DNA of 64,000 nucleotides, taken from contig MU006093.1 in assembly GCA_010093705.1 (NCBI GenBank), positions 827,301-891,300 of the forward strand, in the 5' to 3' direction. The translations under genes and the position numbers were made by a program. This document shows, piece after piece, positions 10,721 through 20,880 of this stretch (position 1 is the stretch's first letter; each line of letters opens with the position of its first letter). The notes beneath the pieces were generated by a model, which did no database searches, was not told where the DNA came from, and saw only the letters and a program-made list of their open reading frames with translations. This DNA is from Patellaria atrata CBS 101060 (Eukaryota; Ascomycota; Dothideomycetes; Patellariales; Patellariaceae).

Positions 10721-13700
10721 ATTGAATGGAGGGTGAGGAGGGGGTGTGATAAGCATGCTATTCTGCGAATTTAAATTTTGATTTTTTTTGGTAACCTTTC
10801 ACTCCTGCTAGAATATGACCTATAAGCAAAATAGTCATGATATTCTCCGTATCTATGAAAATGGACTTAGCTGTTATTCTTTCTGGATGGCACGTTGCGA
10901 CCAGCCTCTTGAAGAATACGTGAAGGGGTGCCGTGTATTTTGAGTTTATATTGCTTGTGCTAATGCAGGGGCAGATGCTCGATTAGGCTTGGGTGGGAAC
11001 CAAGAATAAGTACCCGCTGGAATGGGGCGAGCCGCTATTATTCATCCAACATTGATCTTGCATAAGCGCGAGGAATATGAATTCAGAATATACAGTAATA
11101 TCGCTCTTGCCGTACAAATTTCAGTGCGTGTTGTTTTTGAGGGAGAGTCTTGTGCGTGATGTTGAATACGGTAGGGAACTGTTCTCCCAAACGAGCATTG
11201 AGCGTTCAGATGATATGAGCTGAGGGATGATACAAGGTATCATGATCTGTCACATAAAGGTGAGAGGAAATAAAATAGTCCTCTTGATACTCGATATTAA
11301 GTGGTGATATGATTTTGGTTCGGAACCTTATCGAGAATTCGGGATCGGAAACAGTGGAGAGTTCCCTGTGATATTCTGTGGGAGAGTGGGGTAAAATAAT
11401 GTGGGAGATGAGTAGGTTGTGAGAGAACAGAGGAAGACATACTTAGCAGATGGTAATATAGAGTGAGTTAATGCTCTTGTGATGGCTTGCGATCTTGGAG
11501 ACGATTACCAGAGTCGGTTCCTGCGGTTAGATATGAAAGTCTCCACGTCGCCGATGATAGATGATCCGCGAGGAGTGCTCAAAGCATATATCAATGCAGT
11601 AGGCATGGTAGACTAGATACTGCGGGCAATCCGGCACAATCCGGCATAATAGGTGTCCAGATCGTGGGGGTCTTAATGCAGCGGATGTATGTCAGCAAAA
11701 GGTACAGTATATTAAAGGTTTCCACCCGTAAGGTAGGTATGAGACAAAAGGTTGATAACGGCAGTATTAAGCGTGCGCTCACATGGCAAAGCTGTAACTT
11801 AACGTTCGGTATTATAGGTACTTCCACCTTCGTACCTTCTACTGTTTCTAGAGTGAAGTGAGACTTGAATGCACGTACCATGTACGAAATGAGTATTAAA
11901 GGGAAATGCTGATCCAACCGATTGGATGGAGGTAGTAGGATTCAGCAACCCGAATGCAGCGTTTCGGTTATGCAATAGTAGAGAACCGGTTTAAGATAAG
12001 GTATGAAGAATGACACTATCTATAAAAATGCACAGATCTGATAGAAACTGCAACACAGCTTATGTGTCGAACGTCCAGTCTATCTTTCTATGATAATGGA
12101 TAGAAATATATGAGATGAGGTTTCATTCTAGAATGATTAGATTATTGCCCAATGGAACGATGAGCGATAGAAAATGGCATGAGTATTATAGAGGATACGC
12201 TTACGAGACGATCTTCGATTCCTAGATTCAAAAGATATAAAATGCTTTTTAGTATCTAAGTAGAAAGTAAGGCTCGGCTGAGATATTATTCAGACTCTTG
12301 CTATGAAAGTATAAGATGTTGTAGATATATAGGTAAACTAAGTGATAGAAGCCTGTATCGGATTATTTTGATATTCGACTATAGAGTCCACACTCTCTTT
12401 CCCCGTGCGGGATCCGCGCTAGTAATGAGTTACTGTAGAGACCGACAGAGGTCCACTAACAATTAGGAGTCGGGATAATAGCTGAATGAATGACTGAAGG
12501 ACCACCGTTTCTCTTTTGTCTTTGACCATTTAATCCGTCTCATCAAGCTTCAGTTCTGGACAGAAAGGGACGTAGTTCTACTGTAGTAATTGTACAGTAC
12601 GCACCTGCGAAGTCAAAAAAGTTTGAGCCTGTAGTATGTTGGTGTTGAGAAAAGAACTTTTTGTTCTAATCTAAAAAGTATGACTAAAATGTTTGTTGAG
12701 TTTGCACATACTGTGGGTCTACACGGGAGCCAGAATTAAAACCTCCTGAACGTTTCTTCATTTGAACCATGATGCAGATAACGGAGAAGTTTCTCTCGCG
12801 TGAGGACACTGATGAAGTGATGATCGTTTACTCACGGACGGAGCGTGGTGAGAGTCTAAATTTTGAGATTTATCTCTGATGATCGGCCATGTCGTCGCCA
12901 AATTTTTTCCTACAAGAACTGTCTCAAGCTACACATATCTACGTCCAGAATTCATGCGGAGCAAACCGAGTCCGGTTTATATTCTGTCTATCACACAAAG
13001 CAAGCTTTATTTGAGCCGTAATAGGTTATTCTGGGTATCGAGTATCGGATTTTCGCTTCCCAAGATCTGGTACAGTCCATGTTTCACCAACCCCTGAAGC
13101 GAAGAACTACGAAGCTTCTTGTGTCTGATATCAACCCGCATTTATCCCTCAGCAGCGAGAACACTTGCGCAAAGAGAGCGTCTGTCCCTGAGAAACCAAA
13201 CCGAGCTATCATTAACCTGCTGAAGGAACCCCGCTATTCTGAATACAGCTATGAGAGTTGTTGTGCACTCTTCTAAGATCGGTATACAATTGATTCCATA
13301 AAGCTACCTACATTCTGGAGTTCTCAAAAGGTAGCGACCAATTCATCTAGAAAGAGCATTGAATCCTGGAGATTGATGGCGCAAGGATACAAATCGTCCC
13401 GAAGACTGGGCTTATAACCGCTTGACATATGCGCCCCGACTTTGGGACCTTGCATTGTCTCGAAACGATGGAAAAAGCTTAGCTTAGCCTAGTCGTCCCT
13501 GATTATAGTCCTCCACACCATTATCTGAATGACAAACGCCTTCAGGACCACTGCTGCGAAACAGGCATTTTGGTTTGAGCTCAACTCTTATACCTCGTCA
13601 CGTCTCATATGGCCTCGACAACGGTCGACCGCCCTGCGCATACACTCGTTCTTGTGTCTTTCCTTTCTTCTGCTGACTGGTTCAGACAAGTTTTCTCAAT

Positions 13701-13839
13701 GGGTTGCGATTGAGCAGGTGCTACTCTCGTTCCCTCATGACTTGATATTACGACTTCCATTTTCTAGCACTGCCGCTGCTGGACTTCAGCGTTCACTGTC
13801 CTTCTTTACATTTGTTTTCAGGAACACGGGAGGAGCAGG
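10721..13839. other. 3.1-kb AT-rich gene-free stretch
   Basis: Only short ORFs without recognisable motifs are seen on either strand. There are no clear terminal repeats or target-site duplications. It may hold decayed repeats, but I cannot name any. The last ~300 bases are the 5' region of the seven-helix gene and include an acceptor-like tttgttttcag just before its ATG, so an upstream 5' UTR exon is possible. Confidence 0.45.
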
Positions 13840-16088
13840 ATGATTGAAAGATGGGTTGAGGGACAGCTTTTCGCCCGTGGATTCGGCGCATTCAACAACA
13901 ATGACAACAACAACAACTTGAACACCAACCGCAATCAGACTCTCAATGGAACCGTTCACATGAACCAAAATTCGCAACAGTTTGAGGCGAATTTCAACCA
14001 GACGAGGATGATCATAAACAATTTGGCTCTAGATAAAGTACGATCTCTACGGACAATGCATATAGTCCTAGGTGGCTTTAGCTTAGCACTGCTCACTCTC
14101 ACATTTCTGAGGATCCTCAATGATGCTCGGAAAGCAGCAAAGCTCCAGGTGGTGCTGAGACCGAAGTACGGATTTCGAATATAGCAATTTATAGAGGGAT
14201 TAGTTCTAACAGGTGCATAGGAGGTTCGCTTTCGTAGATTGTATTCATCCCGCAGAGCTATTTCCCCTTATATTCTCTGGTTCAATCCTTGTACAAGTCA
14301 TTGTCTTCATCGCCGTCCAAAGTAATGCTTTGAACAGTATATTAGTACGAGGATGTGATCGTACTGCTCAAATCATCTTCCCTGGTAAGCTACTCTCACC
14401 GCGGACTGCACCTTTCGAAAATACTGATTTGTATATAGCACTTTACCTCCCAGCATTTACATTGCTCATATTTGGAGTAGAAACGGTTGTCAGGTCCTTC
14501 AAAAGAGAACGTTTTGGTCCTCGCGGGAAATGGAACACTAAGATCTGCCTTCTCCTCATAGCTCTGGCTACTTTAGCTATTTGGGTCCCTACCACGGTTA
14601 ATAAAACTCGACGATTCTGTTTTGGTAGTATTGTGTGGTTCGTGATACCATATTATACCATTTCCATTGCATTAATACCTTTTCTTCTATTCTCGTTCCT
14701 ATTGCTTGCTGGAATTATCGCCGTTCAGCTCTTAAGAAGTATGAAGGTGGACCCTAATGAGCGAATTGCGGCCTCTTGGATGATATTTTATTTCTTCACC
14801 GGAGTCGTCGTCTATGTAAGCACAGTTATTATTATCGTTACTGAAAGTATTACTGATTTCCGCAAAGGTACTAGTTCTGCCCTTCTACCTTCAGGCGAAG
14901 ATGCATGGCTTCGACGATAACTTAACCACGACCCGTGTGGCTGAGATTTCTCTGTTCACTTACGGTCTTGCTATTGCTTTCATACATCTGTTCATGCGCG
15001 TCAATGCCAGTCGTATGGTCATAAAGCCGCTCGGGACCCCCTGGAAAAAGTCAAGAGGAATCCGATTCTTTGGACCGGCAGACCTCGAACTGAATATCAG
15101 TGGTCCATTAGGGCTGATGAGTAACAATGACCGTGAAGAGCACGTTGGATCGTTGGAGAAGGACGCAAATACGAATGACCTAGAGACAAGAGGTTATGTA
15201 CATGAAAAGCAGGGTGTACCATCTCGAAGTGTTACGCCTGTCGATCCATCCAGATGGCCTCTACCACCGGATCCTGCGCAAACTCCACGAGCATCTATGG
15301 CTCGGTCACATAAGCGCGCAAAGTCAAGCTATTCATTATTTCCTACGCGAGCGGAGGATGTCCCTCGCCTACCTGCGACTGTCTACTCACCTCCCAAACG
15401 TAGCAACACCCGCGCTACGCAAGCTTCCATTCCGCACTCAGTAACCGATGTCCGTGAGATGGCTCAACACCTCGATCCCCCAATATTTCCAAATAGTCAC
15501 CGTCGGGACGCTAGCAGTGATAGCAGTGCTACTGTGCAGATAGGTCTACGTTTCTCTGTCGCTCCAGCTTCAATAGCAGCAGCAGATTGCAGTACTCTGA
15601 AAAGAGCACTTAACCCTGCTACACCATTACCACTTCCTAATCGGAGGCTTTTACCTCCTGCACTACTAAGCCGGGAATCCAGCGAATCTAGCCTTGGACT
15701 CCCTATTCAACGGCCCTCTTCTCCAGCTGGTTCACCAAACCCGTCACCTGTTGAACAAAGTTCTCATAATCCAACCTCTCCTCAGCTGTTATCTCGCATC
15801 ACTCCACAAAATTGCAGCAATTATCTTAAGAACGCTCGAAATAAGGTGCTCCCGCCTACACCGCGCGTATCTAACCCACCAACCTTTCCCGCCCCACTAA
15901 GGATGAACCCTCCGACGGTGGTTTCTTCACCAGTCAGAACACCCGTAACCACTACTCCATCGCCGAGACGGACTGGTCCCGGCATTGGACAGGCTACAAT
16001 GGGTACAAGTTCAGGGATGCGGAGTCCTCTGCGGAGCCCTCTACGAAGTCCTCCGGCCAAAAGACCTGATGGACCGGGTTGGATATGA
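13840..16088 (+). CDS. Orphan seven-helix membrane protein with long Ser/Pro-rich tail
   Basis: I do not recognise a named family. Exons are 13840-14165, 14221-14384, 14439-14815 and 14895-16088, giving 686 residues. The 54-base intron 14385-14438 keeps frame and could be retained, but it has good GTAAGC, CTGAT and TAG signals. The N-terminus (~70 residues) is Asn-rich with N-glycosylation sites (NQT, NGT, NQT), which suits an outside location. Seven hydrophobic segments follow, starting at residues ~72-92 and ending with SLFTYGLAIAFIHLFMRV near residue 320. The tail of ~365 residues is polar and rich in S, P and R. It opens with GIRFFGPADLEL and closes with RSPLRSPLRSPP, likely kinase sites. 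The topology is receptor-like, but no known fungal GPCR signature was seen. Confidence 0.8.
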
Positions 16089-16801
16089 GGTAGATGTAAA
16101 GAATTCCTGTATTTTATTTCTTATTAGAGTTTGGTATGCACAAAACCAGAACTAAAGCTTACTAAGCGTTTTCGTCGCCTCGCAAGAACGTCTTGTTCAG
16201 ATTTTCTAAGGGAGTGGGATTTACATATGGCTTGGATGGCATAGTACAAACGGATGAAACTGATTCCCCAGATAGACACTGTTATTCCTGATGTCGCTCA
16301 TTTTGGTTTCATTTACAATGTATCAATCATTTTCCATACGTGGCTGCAGAGGAAGGGGGAAAAGGAGCTCACTGTAAGATACCTTAGTTAAGAAGCTTCA
16401 ATGAAAAGATCATGACCCGGTTCGAACAAGTTCACTTTGAATCTCCAAAAGAAAAGTACATAGTGAAGACCCAATCGTAGCTATCTCTGACGAGTTGATT
16501 CGCACTAATAGTGGAAATGAAGTTAGAGACAGTACTGGGCCATAAGAATGGCGTATCTAGATACGCTTAATCTTCAGATCCTAACGTGATATCATAGAAG
16601 CGTTGCATATAGTTACCTGTAAAAGCTTGCTCCTCGTCATTCATCAAAAGACCGATTCAGCCAGCTTCCCCGAGATTTTGGGTGAACCACATCTACCAGC
16701 TACAGCAAAGTCTCTCAAATATGCCCCAGCTGGTGAAGAAGGGCCTTTGGGCCAAGATCCACCTTCGAACTGGGATATCTTCCATCAACATGAGAGAGGA
16801 C
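16089..16801. other. Convergent spacer between the seven-helix gene and MAK16
   Basis: It holds the 3' ends of two genes that converge here. No coding exon, RNA gene or repeat is recognised. Confidence 0.5.
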
Positions 16802-17914
16802 TTAGGCATAGGCCACTTGCCTAGGTACCGGCTCCTTCTCAATCTCATATTCGATCTCTGTCTTCGGTCCCTTCGCACCCTTCTTCTTCGGTTTCGACGA
16901 AGGTGCTGCTGGTCTCTTTCTCTTTGCTCCGGCAAGCGCTTTCTTCAGTCTTGTAGTTTCTTCTTCATTGTCTTCACTGTCATCCTCACTATCTCCATCA
17001 ACATCCTCGTCCTCATCCCCATCCTCTTCACTTTCGTCACCCAACCAATCCTCCAAATCGTCGATATCAGTGTCGGACTCTCCCTCTATGTCGCTAACAT
17101 ATTCAACTTCACCTATACCGTCTCCTTCTAATTCCCGCTCGTGTTCAAACTCTTCTTCTTCCTCCACAACACCCTCATCCAGGTCCTTGTCCCTTTGCCC
17201 CTCACCTCCCTGCTCCAAACCTCTTAGAACCTTCTTCCATATAGCTTCGTCTACGTTCAAAGGCTGAGTACCATATGCACCACTACGTAACCTTTCAATA
17301 AGTTCTCTTTCAATGGCCCTTTCTACCTTTGCCGCAGCCATAGCTTTCCGCTCTCTTGTCTCTTCTCGACGACGTACTTTGGGGGCCAATTTCGGTACAA
17401 GCTGTTCGCCTAACCTCTCTTCCTCTTTTGCTAGCCTTTTCATGCGGATTGCGACTTGCGTCAATCTAGTAAGCCGTTGCTCTACAATTGGTTAGGTGAT
17501 GTCTCAAAGGCAGATCTAGCTTGGAGACATACTACACTTGTGGACTAGAAACTTTGGCCAGTAAATTAATCTCTCATCTACCTGTTCGAGCGCTTTTGCA
17601 TAACTGGAAGAGAGTCGTATGCGCTCCCACCATTTAGAAGGCATGTGGCTTCGCTCGATCGTCTTCATGTATAGATAGAGAGTACCAGTGTCTGGGTTCG
17701 CACGAATTGTTGCATAACGGGAATTTGCGAGAGGACATGACTGGCGATTGCAAAGACCTGTGACATTATGTGGTTCCCTGCAGAAGGTTTGGTTTTTCGA
17801 AGTTCTGTATGCAATGAGACGAACCCTTATGATTCCAATGTAGACAACTTACTTGAGCTTGAAACTGCAAAATTGATGCCCAATAACAGACCAGACTATT
17901 TCGTCAGACGCCAT
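16802..17914 (-). CDS. MAK16: Mak16, 60S ribosomal subunit assembly factor
   Basis: Mak16 is a nucleolar factor needed for 25S/5.8S rRNA maturation in early pre-60S particles. Exons are 17914-17853, 17804-17533 and 17481-16802, giving 337 residues. The N-terminus ([20 protein letters not shown], then [20 protein letters not shown]) is the highly conserved Mak16 block with its cysteines. It is followed by [10 protein letters not shown] and [14 protein letters not shown]. The middle ends [20 protein letters not shown], also family-typical. The C-terminal third is a long acidic run of D and E followed by a basic KKKGAKGPK stretch, a common nucleolar layout. The start lies 198 bases from the divergent MSS1 start, so the two probably share a promoter region. 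Confidence 0.95.
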
Positions 17915-18112
17915 GATCTCCTGTAGAATGCTAAGGTTTGGGAGTTGCGGGCATGATACGAAGGTGAACGACGAACTTCCTGTTGCATTTCAAAATTTCG
18001 GTCGAAATCTTGGCAAAGTCCGGGGATGGAAAATCATCAACCGCCGAGACCACGCCGCAAAACAAAACTCCTTTATTCACATCATTCTAATTGCGACTGC
18101 ACACTCTTCTTG
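17915..18112. promoter_or_regulatory. Shared divergent promoter of MAK16 and MSS1
   Basis: Only 198 bases separate the two start codons. The interval must carry both promoters. No TATA box or known operator is evident. Confidence 0.6.
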
Positions 18113-20085
18113 ATGCGAACTTTAGGATGCGCATATCTCTTTCGAAGCTCAATTACACCTGGTACTATTCGGCGAAGGGTTTTCTCCTCGCAGCTTAGGC
18201 CTTTGGTAGTGCTGAGATACCGCCCTTGCTATGGTAACCTTTCGCGATACGAACGATCCTTGAGGACTCTTCCTGCACAATCACCATCAGCCGCACATAA
18301 AACTTCAGCAGAGCTCCTCTCCGAAGACAACTCAACCATCTATGCGTTATCATCAGCCCCTGGTCAAGCTGCTATAGCAATTATTCGCCTTTCAGGGCCG
18401 GCATGCGTTGAGGTATCTCACGGGGTCTGTCTTAGTTAGAATCTCTAAACTTATTTTACTATTCTAGATATACCATGCCTTATGTCCTGACCGAGAACTT
18501 CCAAAGCCTCGTTTTGGTGCTCTGCGGACCCTTTACGAACCCTTGCAGCCACCGCATCGAGATAGTGTTCTAGATTCAGGTGCCCTGGTTCTATATTTTC
18601 CCTCACCCAATACAGTCACAGGTGAGGATGTACTTGAGTTACATGTTCATGGTGGCCCTGCAATTGTGAAGGCTGTGCTATCAGCTATTTCACGATGTTC
18701 GATCCCGTCTAAATTTGTACGCTACGCTGAACCAGGAGAATTCACTCGGCGTTCGTTCATGAATGATCGGCTTGATCTTACACAAGTAGAAGCGCTTGGC
18801 GAAGTGCTATCCGCAACGACTGAACAACAACGACGTCTTTCTGTCCGTGGAACGAGTAATAGTCTAGCCAAGCGATATGATGCTTGGAGACAGCAGCTAC
18901 TGAATGTTCGCGGAGAACTTGAGGCGTTGATCGACTTTTCAGAGGATCAGCATTTCGATGAGTCCCCTGAGATACTTGCTTCCTCTGTTGCTGCTCAAGT
19001 CAAAACTCTCAAAAAGTATATTGAAGCACATACCAGAAATGCTGTCAGAGGGGAGCTACTCCGAAATGGCATAAATCTCGCCCTTCTTGGCGCCCCGAAC
19101 GCAGGGAAAAGCTCCTTGCTCAATAAGATTGTTGGTAGAGATGCCGCAATCGTGAGCAAGGAAGCTGGTACCACTAGAGATGTCGTTGAAATTGGAATAG
19201 ACATCGGCGGTTGGCTATGTCGCTTAGGTGATACAGCTGGACTGAGACGCGCTGGGATACCTGAACCGTCAGCCTCCACATCCACAGATGCAAGCCCACG
19301 GCACGCACCGAGTGGCGGCACCGTTGGCGAGGTCGAAAAAGAGGGGATCAAGCGAGCTAAACAGCGCGCCATGGAGTCGGATGTTGTCATCGTAGTATTC
19401 TCCGTTGAGTATGCTGAAGATGGCCCTGAGTTTGAGATGGACCCTGAAGTCGTGGGTACTGCACGTAAATGTCTCGATAATAACGGTAATGTTGTATTTG
19501 TTGTGAATAAGTCTGATCGAATTCCTACCAAATTGCTATCTGCTGTAAAGGAAGAGATAACCCTTTCCATTCTGGACCGGCTTCCATCCGCTCAAGCAAA
19601 TTCTATCTACTTCACATCCTGCAAACAAATTTCCAGTCCTAGTTCCACAACGGATGATCCCGGAGACATCCAAAATTTCCTTCAAGGCCTGATTTCCACT
19701 TTCCAAAACATGACCAGCGCCATAATTCCAGACTCTGAAGAAGTAATTTCTGATCCTTCAATTTGGCAAGAATCCCTGGGTGCTTCCGAACGGCACCGAC
19801 TCCTTCTTGAACAATGTCTTGTCCACCTTGTTAATTTCCTTGCTGAAGTAGACATTGGAAACATTTCCACCGAGCTGGAAGGAAAGGTTGACATTGTCAT
19901 AGCAGCAGAACATTTGCGTTCTGCGGCAGATTGTTTGTCCCGAATTACGGGCAAAGGAGAAGCGGGAGATGTGGAGGAAGTACTTGGTGTGGTATTTGAA
20001 AAGTGCGTTGACCAGCAACGACTTCCCGTCTCATGATATTGCTAACAACAAACTCGCTTGAAACAGATTCTGCGTTGGAAAATAA
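18113..20085 (+). CDS. MSS1: MnmE/Mss1, mitochondrial tRNA modification GTPase
   Basis: With its partner Mto1/GidA this GTPase modifies the wobble uridine of mitochondrial tRNAs. Exons are 18113-18412, 18468-20002 and 20067-20085, giving 617 residues. The start at 18113 gives an Arg/Ser-rich mitochondrial presequence (MRTLGCAYLFRSSITPGTIR). The folate-binding N-domain begins near IYALSSAPGQAAIAIIRLSG. The GTPase motifs are GAPNAGKSS (G1), GTTRD (G2), DTAG (G3) and NKSD (G4). About 25 extra residues rich in S, T and P lie between DTAGLRR and VEKEGI, in the switch II region. The last exon is only 19 bases and supplies FCVGK, the conserved C-terminal Cys-x-Gly-Lys end. Without it the ORF would read on to a false C-terminus. 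Confidence 0.94.
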
Positions 20086-20405
20086 AGGGAGTGGAAAAGG
20101 AGATAATGATAAACGATTAAAATGTAAAAGACCAACATGCGATGCTAGACAGAAAACAAGAGACCAATAACGCCGGCGCATCGCTTCCCAGTCACAATCA
20201 TGTCGACCTCGACGCGCAACTCCTGAAAGAAAACCCCAAGTCTATAAAATCCTAGTCCGGTGGAACGCCCCCATGATCAACCCCAGAATCTCTTCCCCGG
20301 CCCCTGTTACCCCCTCGCCCAGCTCTCCGCCCCGGTTCCGTAACGCCATAAGAATGCCGAAATATCCTGCTCCCGCGAGCCATGTCTCACCCTAAAGTTT
20401 CCGAC

Positions 20406-20522
20406 TTAGTTGTAGCCGCCCCGTCCGTCGTCAACCATTGATGATGATTGAGCGAAGATTGCTGAGAAGAGTCTTCCAATGGTGCTGGTTAAAAGCTGGC
20501 TAGCAGTCAAGGCAGCAGACAT
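20406..20522 (-). CDS. 38-residue short protein ending GRGGYN
   Basis: I do not recognise a family. The ORF reads MSAALTASQLLTSTIGRLFS and ends SSSMVDDGRGGYN. An upstream seven-residue ORF (20656-20633) on the same strand reads MGRGGYN. The GRGGYN-stop segments of the two ORFs differ at four bases, and all four are third codon positions (GGC/GGA, CGA/CGG, GGA/GGC, TAT/TAC). That pattern indicates protein-level constraint on both. A TATATAAG box on this strand at 20880-20873 lies about 350 bases before the ATG, so one short transcript could carry both ORFs. The leader is rich in CAA/ACA without structure. No signal peptide or membrane helix is seen. Function is unknown; coding status rests on the synonymous pattern and the TATA box. 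Confidence 0.6.
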   Translation of the reverse strand: MSAALTASQLLTSTIGRLFSAIFAQSSSMVDDGRGGYN

Positions 20523-20632
20523 CGAGGTAGATATTGTGGTGGGTTGTTTTTGTGTGTGTTTGAAGTTGAAGTGTTGAGGATAAGATCGAATTGATATCGA
20601 TTGAGTGTTGTTTGGTTTGCAGTGGATTGAAT

Positions 20633-20656
20633 TTAGTTATATCCGCCTCGGCCCAT
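20633..20656 (-). CDS. Seven-residue upstream ORF MGRGGYN
   Basis: The ORF is ATG GGC CGA GGC GGA TAT AAC TAA on the minus strand. It lies 110 bases upstream of the 38-residue ORF and repeats that ORF's last six residues with only synonymous changes. It could be a regulatory uORF, a separately made peptide or a relic of a duplicated last exon. It is too short to call by coding statistics. Confidence 0.5.
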   Translation of the reverse strand: MGRGGYN

Positions 20657-20872
20657 GTAGAATATTGTAGTAATGTAGTTGAGGTTGTTTGGTAGTAAGT
20701 TGATTCTGATTGTTGTAGTTGTTGATAGCAAAGTGAATCTAATGCAACGCTTGAACGCTGGACCGAAAAATGCTAGCAGAAGTATGAAATAGAAAAGAGT
20801 CGAAGATGCTTTAGTAAGTTGTGATGTTGTTGTATGAGGAATGAATCCATCTAGGCCGCGAACCTGCGCCGT

Positions 20873-20880
20873 CTTATATA
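20873..20880 (-). promoter_or_regulatory. TATA box of the short-peptide transcript
   Basis: TATATAAG on the minus strand lies 217 bases before the seven-residue ORF. A CAA/ACA-rich leader follows it, as in highly expressed fungal genes. Confidence 0.5.

Noticed and set aside
16425-16440. GGTTCGAAC as a tRNA B-box
   Set aside because: No matching A-box, acceptor stem or cloverleaf could be drawn around it. No tRNA was found elsewhere either.
16968-17267. Serine-rich plus-strand ORF
   Set aside because: It is the antisense of the acidic D/E run of MAK16; the Ser codons are the complement of GAA/GAC/GAT repeats.
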